The notes beneath the pieces were generated by a model, which was not told where the DNA came from, ran no database searches, and worked only from the letters and a program-made list of their open reading frames with translations. The translations under genes and the position numbers were made by a program. DNA of 64,000 bases from a virus, in the IMG/VR virus record IMGVR_UViG_3300034117_001294, positions 1 to 64,000 of that record; one strand, given 5' to 3'. Shown here piece by piece: positions 8,861-16,214 of this stretch; position 1 is the first letter of the stretch; every line of letters begins with the position of its first letter.

Positions 8861-9313
8861 ATGAAAAAACTATTATTAACCCTATTATTAGCAGCCGCAG
8901 CAGTACCTGCTCTGGCACAAAAAACACCACAAGGTGTTACCTATGACGCACAGATTCTGCGTATTACTGATGGCGACACAGTTGTTATTGCAGCACCGTT
9001 CCTACCTAAACCACTAAAACCCGAGTTGGCTATTCGTGTGTTTGGTGTAGACACTCCAGAGAAAGGCTTCCGTGCTCAATGTCCTCAAGAAGCACAGCGT
9101 GGAGAAGCAGCCTCTGCATTTACCAAAAATGCCATTGCACAGGCGGCAGCACAAGGCGGCAAGTTCCAAGTTACTATGTATGGTTGGGACAAGTTTGGCG
9201 GTCGTGTGCTAGGAGACATTCTAGTCAACGGACAGAGCCTACGTGCTGCTCTGATCGCCAACGGTTTCGCCCGTGAGTACTACGGCGAAGCTAAACAAAG
9301 CTGGTGCCAGTAA
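8861..9313 (+). CDS. Secreted thermonuclease-like (SNase) protein
   Basis: A 150-residue protein. The ATG at 8861 was chosen because it gives a clean signal peptide (KKLLLTLLLAAAAVPALA, cut near AQK). The rest matches the staphylococcal-nuclease fold: ITDGDTVVI, IRVFGVDTPE and ALIANGFAREYYG, with Asp and Glu of the calcium/catalytic site in the expected segments. Such enzymes cleave DNA and RNA. Export suggests action in the periplasm, perhaps on competing phage DNA or on nucleic acid for scavenging. The stop TAA overlaps the ATG of the next small gene. Confidence 0.8.
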   Translation: MKKLLLTLLLAAAAVPALAQKTPQGVTYDAQILRITDGDTVVIAAPFLPKPLKPELAIRVFGVDTPEKGFRAQCPQEAQRGEAASAFTKNAIAQAAAQGGKFQVTMYGWDKFGGRVLGDILVNGQSLRAALIANGFAREYYGEAKQSWCQ

Positions 9314-9435
9314 TGAGATATTTCCTTGATTGTATGATTGAGGGACTAGCAAGATTTGGTTGTGGAATGGCTGGCCTAGCTTATCCACATGACTATGAAG
9401 AACCCACCTTAGGGCCCGTTGATCGTAACGGTTAG
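9313..9435 (+). CDS. 40-residue conserved-looking small protein
   Basis: The ATG overlaps the stop of the nuclease gene (TAATG), a coupling typical of real phage genes. The product, MRYFLDCMIEGLARFGCGMA followed by a polar tail (AYPHDYEEPTLGPVDRNG), has an amphipathic, Gly/Cys-containing helix of about 22 residues and could associate with membrane. Function unknown. Its stop codon abuts the hairpin leader of the desaturase gene. Confidence 0.55.
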   Translation: MRYFLDCMIEGLARFGCGMAGLAYPHDYEEPTLGPVDRNG

Positions 9436-9492
9436 GAGCTTGCTCCAGGCGTCCGGATGAATAAGACTGTACCCCGTCAGTGTACGCTGGAG
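9435..9492 (+). promoter_or_regulatory. Leader with mutually exclusive hairpins upstream of desaturase
   Basis: GGAG (9435-9438) can pair with CTCC (9443-9446) around a CTTG tetraloop. The same CTCC, extended to CTCCAG (9443-9448), can instead pair with CTGGAG (9487-9492), with GCGT/ACGC continuing the helix and an inner ACTG/CAGT pair. The two folds cannot coexist. The segment has no long reading frame and ends about 50 nt before the desaturase ATG. It may be an attenuator, riboswitch-like or processing element. No known riboswitch consensus was recognised. Confidence 0.45.
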
Positions 9493-9541
9493 AAAGTAAC
9501 CAGCAATAATACTTTAATTTTGATTGTGAGATAACTACACT

Positions 9542-10285
9542 ATGTTCACATTAACTAGAAACTCACTGATAGTATTCCAAATACTAGCACATCTTTCATT
9601 CTTTGTACTGCTTTATTACGGCACACTTGCACAATGGGCCATTACCGCAGGACTGTATCTTTTCTTTGCCACTATCGGTGGTACAGTAACTTATCACAGA
9701 TTACTGACTCACAGATCCTTTAAAGCACCCAAGTGGTTTGAATATTTTGGAACCGTTGTGGGATCAATTGGTGGTGGTGGTTCTAGCCTAGGTTGGGTAG
9801 CTGTGCATAGAGAACATCACAAGTTTACTGATCTCGAGAAGGATCCCCACAGTCCCTGGTTTAAAGGTTTCTTTAGAGTACAATTTTTAAGTATGTTTGA
9901 AGTACCTAATATTCGTTACGTACCGGACCTGTTGCGTTCTAAATTTCATATGTGGATGCATCATTACTACTGGCTAGTAAATTTAATTTATATCACAATC
10001 ATCTGCCTAATCGATCCGTTTGCAATTTTCTATGCATACTTTGTTCCTACCTTATTTGTATGGCATGCCGGCAGTTTTACCAATACAGTAAATCATTCTC
10101 TAGGATATCAAAATTTTGACACCGGTGATCGTAGCACTAATAATCTAATCACAGGATATCTAATTGCCGGAGAAGGATGGCACAATAATCATCATTCTCG
10201 TGCTAGCGATCCGCAATTTGGTAAGAAGTGGTGGGAGTTTGATCTAGGTTGGCAAGTAATTAAGCTCGTGAAAAAGGACTCCTAG
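9542..10285 (+). CDS. Membrane fatty acid desaturase (acyl-CoA/acyl-lipid type)
   Basis: A 247-residue membrane protein with the three histidine boxes of the stearoyl-CoA desaturase family: HRLLTH (about residue 58), HREHH (about 90) and HNNHH (about 219), which hold the di-iron centre. Hydrophobic segments lie near residues 8-50 and 135-180. It lacks a cytochrome b5 domain, so electrons must come from the host. It would introduce a cis double bond (delta-9 type by family) in acyl chains at the inner membrane. Other lipid genes here are acpS-like (33771) and fabF-like (61595). Its stop codon lies inside a perfect terminator palindrome. Confidence 0.9.
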   Translation: MFTLTRNSLIVFQILAHLSFFVLLYYGTLAQWAITAGLYLFFATIGGTVTYHRLLTHRSFKAPKWFEYFGTVVGSIGGGGSSLGWVAVHREHHKFTDLEKDPHSPWFKGFFRVQFLSMFEVPNIRYVPDLLRSKFHMWMHHYYWLVNLIYITIICLIDPFAIFYAYFVPTLFVWHAGSFTNTVNHSLGYQNFDTGDRSTNNLITGYLIAGEGWHNNHHSRASDPQFGKKWWEFDLGWQVIKLVKKDS

Positions 10286-10296
10286 GAGTCCTTTTT
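10271..10296. terminator. Perfect-palindrome bidirectional terminator
   Basis: A 26-nt perfect inverted repeat, AAAAAGGACTCC followed directly by its complement ending in TTTTT, contains the desaturase stop codon. It can terminate both the plus-strand desaturase transcript and minus-strand transcripts from 10610. Confidence 0.85.
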
Positions 10297-10331
10297 ACAT
10301 CTAACAGTATTTTTGGCTATGCCTTATTATA

Positions 10332-10610
10332 TTATTTTTTATTAGATGCACCAGCATTGACAAAACTATACATTTTTTCCGCTGTCTCAAGAACCTTTTC
10401 TAGTCCTGGAAACTCTGGCATACCAACTTTGGTAACGATCTGACCAGTCTTCTCGTCACGAGTAGCAGTCATTTCCCAACCTTGGAATTTAGAATGAAAT
10501 TCTTCGCTTACTAGTCCCTTTGCCATATCTAGGATATCTGTACGGATTTCGTATCCGTTTTTATTGAATTTAACTTCTGGCAATTTTGGGGTTTCAAATT
10601 TTGTTGACAT
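10332..10610 (-). CDS. Conserved T4-like phage protein, unknown function
   Basis: A 92-residue soluble protein (EIRTDILDMAKGLVSEEF ... LEKVLETAEKMYSFVN). I recognise the pattern as a short conserved protein of T4-like marine phages, without known function. The two helices at residues 22-45 and 68-85 flank a short beta segment. The minus-strand leader is about 57 nt long with AGGAGAATA upstream of the ATG and a hairpin (ACAGCAA/TTGCTGT). An AATAAATA octamer lies at 10667-10674. A strong leader suggests high late expression. Confidence 0.6.
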   Translation of the reverse strand: MSTKFETPKLPEVKFNKNGYEIRTDILDMAKGLVSEEFHSKFQGWEMTATRDEKTGQIVTKVGMPEFPGLEKVLETAEKMYSFVNAGASNKK

Positions 10611-10666
10611 ATTATTCTCCTTGTGTGTAATGTCTGTGTAAACAGCAACTAATTTTGCTGTCTAAG

Positions 10667-10674
10667 TATTTATT
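10667..10674 (-). promoter_or_regulatory. Late promoter octamer (minus strand)
   Basis: Reads AATAAATA on the minus strand, 57 nt from the ATG at 10610. The leader in between carries a 7-bp hairpin and a good Shine-Dalgarno sequence. Confidence 0.4.
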
Positions 10675-10710
10675 ATACAGTGTTACAAACTGTGTGTAAA
10701 GCTGAATGAC

Positions 10711-11286
10711 TTATTTTTTAAACTTGTTTACTCTTTCTTTAACAAGTTTAATAACCACATCACTCAGCACAACTTCATAGTGGTTGCAGTCCACCTCCAC
10801 TAGTTCCATATCTTCGTGATGTTTCTGGCTGGCAATAGTTACTACTCCATCATTGGGCTCGTGCATAAAAGGACTTTGCCCCTTGACTGTGACAATGTTA
10901 GTCCAGGGATGTTGTATCTTAATGTTTCTGGCCTGCTTCATAACCCAACTGCTGGGACCGATGTCACGCATCAGTCTGCTGAATGGTAAGAAGTACTGTG
11001 CATAGTCTGCTACTTCAGCACCACCATATGGTGTACTCAGTGTCACAGCACCTTTAACAGCACCGGGCATTGAATTAGCCAAATGTAGGCTGTAAATGCC
11101 GCCTAGACTATGTGCAACAAACACTAGGTCCTTACGGTCCTGAAGTGTTGACTGCATGTCTATTAGGTTATTTTCAAACCCATTGCGACTGTCATAGTTA
11201 ATGTCTAGGCCAGTGCCCAGTTTACTTTTAATATAGTTGAAGCTTTCGCTGGTGGCATTGGCACCGTGTATATACACTAAGTTCAT
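10711..11286 (-). CDS. Alpha/beta hydrolase (lipase/esterase-like)
   Basis: A 191-residue protein with an N-terminal LVYIHGANA oxyanion strand, a nucleophile elbow AHSLGG (Ser60), and late acidic (EPNDGVVTI) and His (VDCNHYEVV) residues that complete a Ser-Asp-His triad. It lacks a signal peptide, so it should act in the cytoplasm, or on the inner membrane or cell wall after lysis. The substrate is unknown; short hydrolases of this type resemble PGAP1/triacylglycerol lipase-like proteins. The start is 5 nt after a minus-strand late octamer, with no Shine-Dalgarno sequence. Confidence 0.8.
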   Translation of the reverse strand: MNLVYIHGANATSESFNYIKSKLGTGLDINYDSRNGFENNLIDMQSTLQDRKDLVFVAHSLGGIYSLHLANSMPGAVKGAVTLSTPYGGAEVADYAQYFLPFSRLMRDIGPSSWVMKQARNIKIQHPWTNIVTVKGQSPFMHEPNDGVVTIASQKHHEDMELVEVDCNHYEVVLSDVVIKLVKERVNKFKK

Positions 11287-11291
11287 GCCAA

Positions 11292-11299
11292 TATTTATT
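11292..11299 (-). promoter_or_regulatory. Late promoter octamer (minus strand)
   Basis: Reads AATAAATA on the minus strand and ends 5 nt before the hydrolase ATG at 11286. It overlaps the stop codon of the 39-residue gene upstream. Leaderless start predicted. Confidence 0.45.
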
Positions 11300-11417
11300 A
11301 GTTTCTATATACAGCTTTGGCTTCTTCTATACGGCCTTGACGAGCAAGAATAGATGCAGCACGGGCTTCGCCAAATGCTTCTAAAAATGACCAGATTGAG
11401 TTTAAGATTGTTTTCAT
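11298..11417 (-). CDS. 39-residue small protein (LARQGRxEEAKAxY type)
   Basis: The product MKTILNSIWSFLEAFGEARA, then a basic amphipathic helix ending EEAKAVYRN, resembles short proteins of phages and cyanobacteria that carry a LARQGR..EAK motif. The ATG overlaps the stop of the upstream 58-residue gene (ATGA). Function unknown; a short helical regulator or membrane-binding peptide is possible. Confidence 0.6.
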   Translation of the reverse strand: MKTILNSIWSFLEAFGEARAASILARQGRIEEAKAVYRN

Positions 11418-11590
11418 AGATAAGTTTCCTTTTGAGAATTGAATTGTCGGATATAGTTTTCCAACTGTGCGGCATCGGTAATGCCTTTAGTACTTAGATA
11501 AGCATCTAGACTTGATTGATAACTGCTACCTGGAAACATTTCGCTTAGACGTTCCATAATAGCTAGCATTTTTTCTGATATGTATTTCAT
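11414..11590 (-). CDS. 58-residue helical small protein
   Basis: The product begins MKYISEKMLAIMERLSEMFP and has a second helix (DAAQLENYIRQFN). It is preceded by TTTCCTGTG on the opposite strand, i.e. an ACAGGAAA ribosome site 6 nt from the ATG, and overlaps the next gene by 4 nt (ATGA). A hairpin (TACTCA/TGAGTA) and a GCTAAATA octamer (11635-11642) lie in its leader. No known domain was recognised. Confidence 0.6.
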   Translation of the reverse strand: MKYISEKMLAIMERLSEMFPGSSYQSSLDAYLSTKGITDAAQLENYIRQFNSQKETYL

Positions 11591-11716
11591 ATTTTCCTGT
11601 GTGTTAATGTGTAGTACTCATGGTTTCTACTGAGTATTTAGCTAGTATATGCTGCGACCGCACAAATTACAAGGTTTTAATATACCAATAAGTGTGCTAT
11701 ACTTGTTAACACTTAC

Positions 11717-11724
11717 GCTAAATA
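11717..11724 (+). promoter_or_regulatory. Late promoter octamer
   Basis: GCTAAATA lies 20 nt before the GTG start at 11744, with an AAAAAGGA ribosome site between them. A TATACT box at 11698-11703 lies just upstream but has no convincing -35 partner. Confidence 0.35.
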
Positions 11725-11743
11725 TTAAAAAGGATTTACCACT

Positions 11744-12040
11744 GTGAAGAGAAATACTCGTAGTCTACTAGAAGAACTAAACGATATTGCAGTTAAAAAA
11801 GACACTGAAGCAGTTATCGAAAGTCGTGCCACACATGTGATAGACAGTGCTATCAATTTGATTCAGTCTATCAAAGAAAACTTTGATCCTGAAACTGCAT
11901 ACGAACTAGAGCGTAGACTATTAAACAGTATCAAAGCAGCAGATCCTTCCAAATTTACACGCGGTATACGCAAATTACGTGACAGCAAAGAAACAGCCAA
12001 GACTCTGAAGCTGGTCGAAGGCGATGTCAAAGATGACTGA
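11744..12040 (+). CDS. Conserved small phage protein, helical
   Basis: A 98-residue, highly charged helical protein (LLEELNDIAVKKDTEAVIES ... ERRLLNSIKAADPSKF) starting at GTG, chosen for the AAAAAGGA ribosome site upstream. The pattern recalls short conserved proteins of T4-like marine phages found close to structural genes. No catalytic residues, no membrane segment. A structural or scaffolding role is possible but unproven. Confidence 0.6.
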   Translation: MKRNTRSLLEELNDIAVKKDTEAVIESRATHVIDSAINLIQSIKENFDPETAYELERRLLNSIKAADPSKFTRGIRKLRDSKETAKTLKLVEGDVKDD

Positions 12041-12074
12041 TTTTTGGGCATATCAGGCGTTTTTTTTAAATCGG

Positions 12075-12133
12075 ACTAAATAAAATTACAATGCTCCGGA
12101 GCGGGGCTTGGCATTACGATTAAGGAGATTATT
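12075..12133 (+). promoter_or_regulatory. Late promoter and GC-rich leader of putative virion protein
   Basis: ACTAAATA at 12075-12082 is followed by a GC-rich stretch containing the 10-nt palindrome GCTCCGGAGC and a GGGGC that can pair with GCTCC, bracketed by AATGC/GCATT. A strong AAGGAGA ribosome site lies 8 nt before the ATG. The folded leader plus strong SD suggests a stabilised, highly expressed late mRNA. Confidence 0.4.
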
Positions 12134-12517
12134 ATGCCTGGTATTAATAGAATTCACGGTGGAGTTACAGCAGAATTTTTGCTAAGTGCTTACCAACAAA
12201 CTTTCATCAAGATCACTGGTACTAACATTGGTACAGCTGACTCTGTAAACGGTACAACTGGTGCTATCACTGACGGTAACTTTTCTAAGTCCATCCGTGC
12301 TATCCAAACTATCGCTACAACTAGCTACATTGGTCCACGTCACAATGATGGTTTCATCATTATGGTTGACGGTGCTACTGCACAACCAACTGGCCCAGCT
12401 TATGACACAGATGCAACACCAACATTTGCTGAACGTCTAGCAGCAGTGCTAGATGCAGCTACTGGCGTAACAACTACTGTTGCTGTTCCAAGTATGTTAG
12501 CAGCTAACGTATCTTAA
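12134..12517 (+). CDS. Putative abundant virion protein
   Basis: A 127-residue beta-rich protein low in charge (Thr, Ala, Gly, Ile), without signal peptide: GNFSKSIRAIQTIATTSYIG, then FIIMVDGAT. It has its own late promoter, a folded leader, a strong Shine-Dalgarno sequence and its own terminator (12538-12564), the usual monocistronic design for an abundant structural protein such as a decoration or tube-like protein. The exact role cannot be read from the sequence. Confidence 0.55.
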   Translation: MPGINRIHGGVTAEFLLSAYQQTFIKITGTNIGTADSVNGTTGAITDGNFSKSIRAIQTIATTSYIGPRHNDGFIIMVDGATAQPTGPAYDTDATPTFAERLAAVLDAATGVTTTVAVPSMLAANVS

Positions 12518-12537
12518 TTCGTTAAGTTACACAGGAC

Positions 12538-12564
12538 AAGGGAGTTTTTACTCCCTTTTCTTTT
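12538..12564 (+). terminator. Intrinsic terminator
   Basis: AAGGGAGT and ACTCCCTT form an 8-bp stem with a T4 loop, followed by TTCTTTT. It separates the virion protein gene from the next late unit. Confidence 0.85.
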
Positions 12565-12567
12565 GAC

Positions 12568-12575
12568 TATAAATA
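12568..12575 (+). promoter_or_regulatory. Perfect T4 late promoter octamer
   Basis: TATAAATA, identical to the T4 late consensus, starts 3 nt after the terminator U-tract and lies 21 nt before the ATG at 12597. Confidence 0.6.
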
Positions 12576-12596
12576 TCTACATAAAGTAGGTACATA

Positions 12597-13019
12597 ATGC
12601 AAGTAATTGAAATAAAAACTCTAATCGATATCACAGATACAGGAGTACGCAGACCTAGTCAAGGAACACAGCAACAGCTTGATCAATTTAAAAATTGGAT
12701 CACATTAAAACAGTGTGTGGAACTACGCAGTGTGGTAGAGTATGATTATGCCCCCACTGTTGACAGTGTGGACATCAAGGGACTAGGGTTTGGCAGAGTA
12801 TATAAAGGCAAGCATTCTGTATGGACATGGAGACTACGCCCGGACCGTGACGGCATTTATGCAGATTCAACTGGACCAATTAGCAGCTTGCTTGGTGATA
12901 TTGATCAGGTTCCGATTATTCAAAAGTTAACTGAAACTATAAATATAGACAAGCCGGTTTTTGATTTAACAGATCCGGAGTTTAAAAATACAACTATCAA
13001 ATTGCTAGGTAGTGATTAA
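12597..13019 (+). CDS. Conserved T4-like phage protein, unknown function
   Basis: A 140-residue protein (IKTLIDITDTGVRRPSQGT, then LKQCVELRSVVEYDYAP, and GRVYKGKHSVWTWRLRPDRDG). The pattern of an aromatic, positively charged beta region followed by an acidic tail is familiar from conserved hypothetical proteins of T4-like marine phages. It sits between two likely late transcription units. No motif for catalysis was seen. Confidence 0.6.
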   Translation: MQVIEIKTLIDITDTGVRRPSQGTQQQLDQFKNWITLKQCVELRSVVEYDYAPTVDSVDIKGLGFGRVYKGKHSVWTWRLRPDRDGIYADSTGPISSLLGDIDQVPIIQKLTETINIDKPVFDLTDPEFKNTTIKLLGSD

Positions 13020-13045
13020 AAACAATTTAGATAGGATAAACTAAT

Positions 13046-13423
13046 ATGGGGAAAGTTATTAAGATGCCTACTCAAGCAGAACGACTGGGTATAGTCGAAA
13101 CCAAAGTAGAAAATTTAGACAGCAAGATCGATGATCTAAAATCAGATGTCAAAGAAATGCACGATTGTCTAGACAAAACACGTGACCTGCTAGCAGACAA
13201 GCTAGAAAAAATGCAAGAAGAATATCGTGCTAACAGCGGCAAGTTCTTCGATCATGCTGAAAAACTACATGCAGAAGATGTTGAATCACATGGCAAATTG
13301 TCTAATCGCATTGGCGAGCTAGAACAACTTAAAAATAAATGGATATTTATGATCTTAGGCGGTACAGCAGTACTGGGCTGGGTCACAGGACATATTGACC
13401 TAATTGCGGGCTTTCTAAAATGA
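13046..13423 (+). CDS. Coiled-coil protein with C-terminal membrane anchor (holin/XhlA-like)
   Basis: A 125-residue protein. Residues about 12-95 form a continuous charged coiled coil (VETKVENLDSKIDDLKSDVK and so on), and residues 99-122 form one transmembrane segment (KWIFMILGGTAVLGWVTGHI). This coil-plus-single-TM design is typical of XhlA-type hemolysin/holin accessory proteins and of some phage membrane anchors. A holin role is possible, but no endolysin is adjacent. The stop overlaps the next ATG (ATGA). Confidence 0.6.
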   Translation: MGKVIKMPTQAERLGIVETKVENLDSKIDDLKSDVKEMHDCLDKTRDLLADKLEKMQEEYRANSGKFFDHAEKLHAEDVESHGKLSNRIGELEQLKNKWIFMILGGTAVLGWVTGHIDLIAGFLK

Positions 13424-13986
13424 GAGCCAGAGAATTCCTACTCAGAGAAGCAGAGCCCACATTGGCAGACGCACTAAGAGCAGCCGCTGCACAACAGCAG
13501 GCAGCACAACAGCCTAAAATAGGTCAGCCTACAGATCCTAATGCTGTTAAACAAGGAGTAGGAGCACAAGCTGCACAGGGTTCTGCTAGCCCTACTCAGG
13601 TCACACCAGGCGGAACACAACCTGCTGCAAAGAAACCAATGGGTATCGGACAGTCATTTATTTCTGGACTGACCAAAGGCAAAGCTGATAGTCTAGGCGG
13701 AATGGCCGGCATGGCCAAGCAGGGTATTAAAAATATGGCTGCAAACCAGTTAGGTATGCAGAACACTGTTTCTGCAATGGGAGGTAAGCCAGTTGATGCA
13801 CCCTTACAAAAACCAGAAGACATAGGAATGGCATTAAAGCCTGGTCAAACTATTGATCTTCCTAATGTGGGCAAAATCAAAGTAACTAAAAGTGGTCCTC
13901 AGGGTATTGAATTAGATACTAGTCAAGCAGCTAGTATTGGAGTACCTAAGCTAACATTGAATCCCAAGGATCTATTGCAAAAATGA
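13420..13986 (+). CDS. Low-complexity phage protein with CTS-like N-terminus
   Basis: A 188-residue protein. The start MRAREFLLREAEPTL closely resembles the capsid-targeting sequence of T4 internal proteins (MKTYQEFIAEA), which is cleaved by the prohead protease after Glu. The following 60 residues are Ala/Gln/Pro-rich and disordered; residues about 130-185 contain a small beta module (LKPGQTIDLPNVGKIKVTKS). It overlaps both neighbours by 4 nt. An internal head protein injected with DNA is a reasonable hypothesis. Confidence 0.55.
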   Translation: MRAREFLLREAEPTLADALRAAAAQQQAAQQPKIGQPTDPNAVKQGVGAQAAQGSASPTQVTPGGTQPAAKKPMGIGQSFISGLTKGKADSLGGMAGMAKQGIKNMAANQLGMQNTVSAMGGKPVDAPLQKPEDIGMALKPGQTIDLPNVGKIKVTKSGPQGIELDTSQAASIGVPKLTLNPKDLLQK

Positions 13987-14189
13987 AAATAGTCCAATTA
14001 TTAGATGTTGCTATGCCGCTCACTAACGAAGAACACAATTTCTTCAAACATCATACAGGCAAAATTAGAATTACCGGTCTAACAGAACGTGATCAAGTCG
14101 TTGCCAGAAACCTAGTGCGTAAAGGAATTTACGAAATAAGTAACGATAATGAACACATTTTCAAAACGACAAATGAAAAAAATTCCTGA
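13983..14189 (+). CDS. Small phage protein, unknown
   Basis: A 68-residue protein with an ATGA overlap to the upstream gene. The sequence (TNEEHNFFKHHTGKIRITGL ... RNLVRKGIYEISND) suggests a small winged or three-helix module with a basic character. Nothing catalytic is visible. It is translationally coupled to the CTS-like gene and its 3' end overlaps the next gene. Confidence 0.5.
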   Translation: MKIVQLLDVAMPLTNEEHNFFKHHTGKIRITGLTERDQVVARNLVRKGIYEISNDNEHIFKTTNEKNS

Positions 14190-14634
14190 TAGAGTATTCA
14201 GCAAATTTGAAACTCTGGCCAAACGTGTACTACACGATCTCAAAGCCAAAGGACATATTATACCAATACAACAGGCTGACGGCTCTATTAAATTTGAAAA
14301 ATTTCTTGTTACTAAAAACGCAGACGGTCTGTATTCTGTATCTGGCAGTAGTATTGTTTACAGAGAAAATCTTAATCTTCCGCAATCTGCCGCACTGATC
14401 GCTAACGATCTAGCATTAGGTAGAATACAGGATACAAAGATTATAGAACTAGACAGAGATTACGGATTTAAACTGTTTGAAGAACAGCTATACCTACAGG
14501 CCAGCAAACGTAAAAAGAATACACTAGATCAGTCAATTTTTTACGAAACTCGATGCAGTATTGCAAAAACACAAAAAGATGCACTAAAAACCCGCATCTT
14601 AAGATCCTTTAAGAAATTAATTGATATCACATAA
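14149..14634 (+). CDS. Conserved basic phage protein, unknown
   Basis: A 161-residue protein with many Lys/Arg residues, helical at both ends (FETLAKRVLHDLKAKG; KDALKTRILRSFKKL) and a beta centre. The ATG at 14149 gives a 41-nt overlap with the gene upstream; the internal ATG at 14173 would reduce this to 17 nt and may be the real start, since neither has a clear ribosome site. The charge suggests nucleic-acid or head-interior association, but the function is unknown. Confidence 0.55.
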   Translation: MNTFSKRQMKKIPDRVFSKFETLAKRVLHDLKAKGHIIPIQQADGSIKFEKFLVTKNADGLYSVSGSSIVYRENLNLPQSAALIANDLALGRIQDTKIIELDRDYGFKLFEEQLYLQASKRKKNTLDQSIFYETRCSIAKTQKDALKTRILRSFKKLIDIT

Positions 14635-14637
14635 ATA
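14630..14637 (+). promoter_or_regulatory. Late promoter octamer
   Basis: CATAAATA overlaps the stop of the preceding gene and precedes the 516-residue gene by 26 nt. Confidence 0.4.
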
Positions 14638-14663
14638 ATAGATATAACTTTTTTGGAAATGCC

Positions 14664-16214
14664 ATGAAGACAACCGATTTTAATCAACACACCAGTTCTC
14701 ATAAATTGAATGAGAACCTATACAAGAAGTTTGGCGTAAAAGTCGACTTTAACAAGTATAGCAGAGAGCAGCTAGAAGATGCTCGTAACAAAATTCGCAC
14801 TGAAATTCATCAGGTAGAAGCTAGAAGCAATTTTAATGATCTTCTGACTAATGAAACTTATCAGAAGAACAAACAACTAGTGGGACTGCTAAACACTCGT
14901 ATCAAAGAAATGCTAGGCGAGAGTATCGCTGTTATGGAACGTAAGTTGTCTGAAGCTGAAAAGAAAACAAACGGCTTTGACCCATTGAAGCATGTTAAGA
15001 ATCCTACCAAAGGTGAGAAGACTGCGGCCAAAGACGTTAAGCGTGGTAGCTATGCAGATCGTGCAGCCATGTTGAAATCAGCAGAAGCTGACGGCAGATT
15101 AAAAGAAGGCGAAAAAACTGAAGGCAATGCTTTTGGTGCAGCAGTTCGTAAAGCCAAGTCAGACGGTATCCAAAAAGGTGAAAAAGTTAAAGTGGGCGGA
15201 AAAGAATACGCAGTTAAAGAAGCCGACAAACAAACAATGAGTCGTGCAGCCAAGGGTCATGAAAAATATGGCAAAGCTGGTATGCAGGCATTGGCCAAAG
15301 CAGGTAAGGACGGCAAGGACCTTGATCCTATTAGAAAAAAATACGACAAGTATGACGAGACAGTTGAAGAAGGTTTCCCTACAGTAGCCGATGCTAAAGC
15401 TCGTGCAGAAAAAGAAAAGACTACTGGCAAGTTTGACAAGAAAGAAATTAAACCAGGTGTAACACAATACACACGCAAATCTAATACATTTACCGACGGC
15501 GGCGATGACAGCGATGTAAAGAAAGCTAAAAAGACTGCAAAGGTCAAAGAAGCTACTAAGAACCTTCCAGGTAATCAAGAAAAGATTGATGCTGATCATG
15601 ACGGTAAGATCGAAAAGAGTGATTTTGCAAAACTACGTGCAGGAAAGAAAAAGATGAAAGAAAGTCAACATAGAAAAAATGTCAAGTTAGTTAACGAAAG
15701 TATTCGTAGATTAATGAACGAAGACGAAGAAGGCAAGGCCAAATCCATTACTGCCGGTACAGACATGGTCAACGACTTCACTAGCTGGATGACTCGTGTT
15801 GGGCAATATCAAACAAAGAGTATGATCGAACTAGCAGATGCTATCCGTGCTAACTTTGGTCAAGAGCAAGCTGAAACATTTAAAGGTGCAGTTGCTCCTG
15901 CATTAGAAACAGCCCTAAACACATTAACACAAGCACGTGAGCAGTTGAGCAACGCTGTTGCTGTGTTAGCAGGTGAATCAAGCCCAATGGATACAATGGG
16001 TGCTGATATGGGTGCTGATATGGGTGGAGCAGAAGCAGGCATGGATAGTATGAATGCCGGTAACGAAGAAGTTCCGATGGATGACGAATTCGGTGCAGCA
16101 GATGCAGCCGCAGGCGGTGCAGAAATGGCCGGACGTGAAATGCGTGAAAGCCGTAAATTATTTTCCGCTAAACTAAACGAAGCTCATAGCATTATCGCAA
16201 GACTATCTAAATGA
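14664..16214 (+). CDS. Large charged helical phage protein (core/scaffold-like)
   Basis: A 516-residue, very Lys/Glu/Ala-rich protein. Residues 1-110 are helical; residues about 115-345 consist of lysine-rich low-complexity segments, including an EF-hand-like loop, DADHDGKIEKSDF; residues 355-440 are helical; and a Met/Gly/Asp-rich tract (MDTMGADMGADMGGAEAG) precedes a last helix. This composition resembles phage prohead core or internal proteins. It shares an ATGA junction with the next gene. The calcium-binding loop is unusual and might be a real Ca2+ site. No enzymatic motif. Confidence 0.55.
   Translation: MKTTDFNQHTSSHKLNENLYKKFGVKVDFNKYSREQLEDARNKIRTEIHQVEARSNFNDLLTNETYQKNKQLVGLLNTRIKEMLGESIAVMERKLSEAEKKTNGFDPLKHVKNPTKGEKTAAKDVKRGSYADRAAMLKSAEADGRLKEGEKTEGNAFGAAVRKAKSDGIQKGEKVKVGGKEYAVKEADKQTMSRAAKGHEKYGKAGMQALAKAGKDGKDLDPIRKKYDKYDETVEEGFPTVADAKARAEKEKTTGKFDKKEIKPGVTQYTRKSNTFTDGGDDSDVKKAKKTAKVKEATKNLPGNQEKIDADHDGKIEKSDFAKLRAGKKKMKESQHRKNVKLVNESIRRLMNEDEEGKAKSITAGTDMVNDFTSWMTRVGQYQTKSMIELADAIRANFGQEQAETFKGAVAPALETALNTLTQAREQLSNAVAVLAGESSPMDTMGADMGADMGGAEAGMDSMNAGNEEVPMDDEFGAADAAAGGAEMAGREMRESRKLFSAKLNEAHSIIARLSK

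Noticed and set aside
9435-9492. A known riboswitch (glutamine, SAM or preQ1 type) before the desaturase
   Set aside because: I could not match the conserved core of any of these; only the competing hairpins are supported.
11675-11703. A sigma70 promoter with TATACT upstream of the 11744 gene
   Set aside because: The only possible -35 (TTTTAA) is poor; the late octamer at 11717 explains the start better.
15159-15599. A 146-codon Phe/Cys-rich antisense frame in the core-like protein gene
   Set aside because: It arises from the Lys-rich (AAA/AAG) codons on the sense strand; composition implausible for a real protein.
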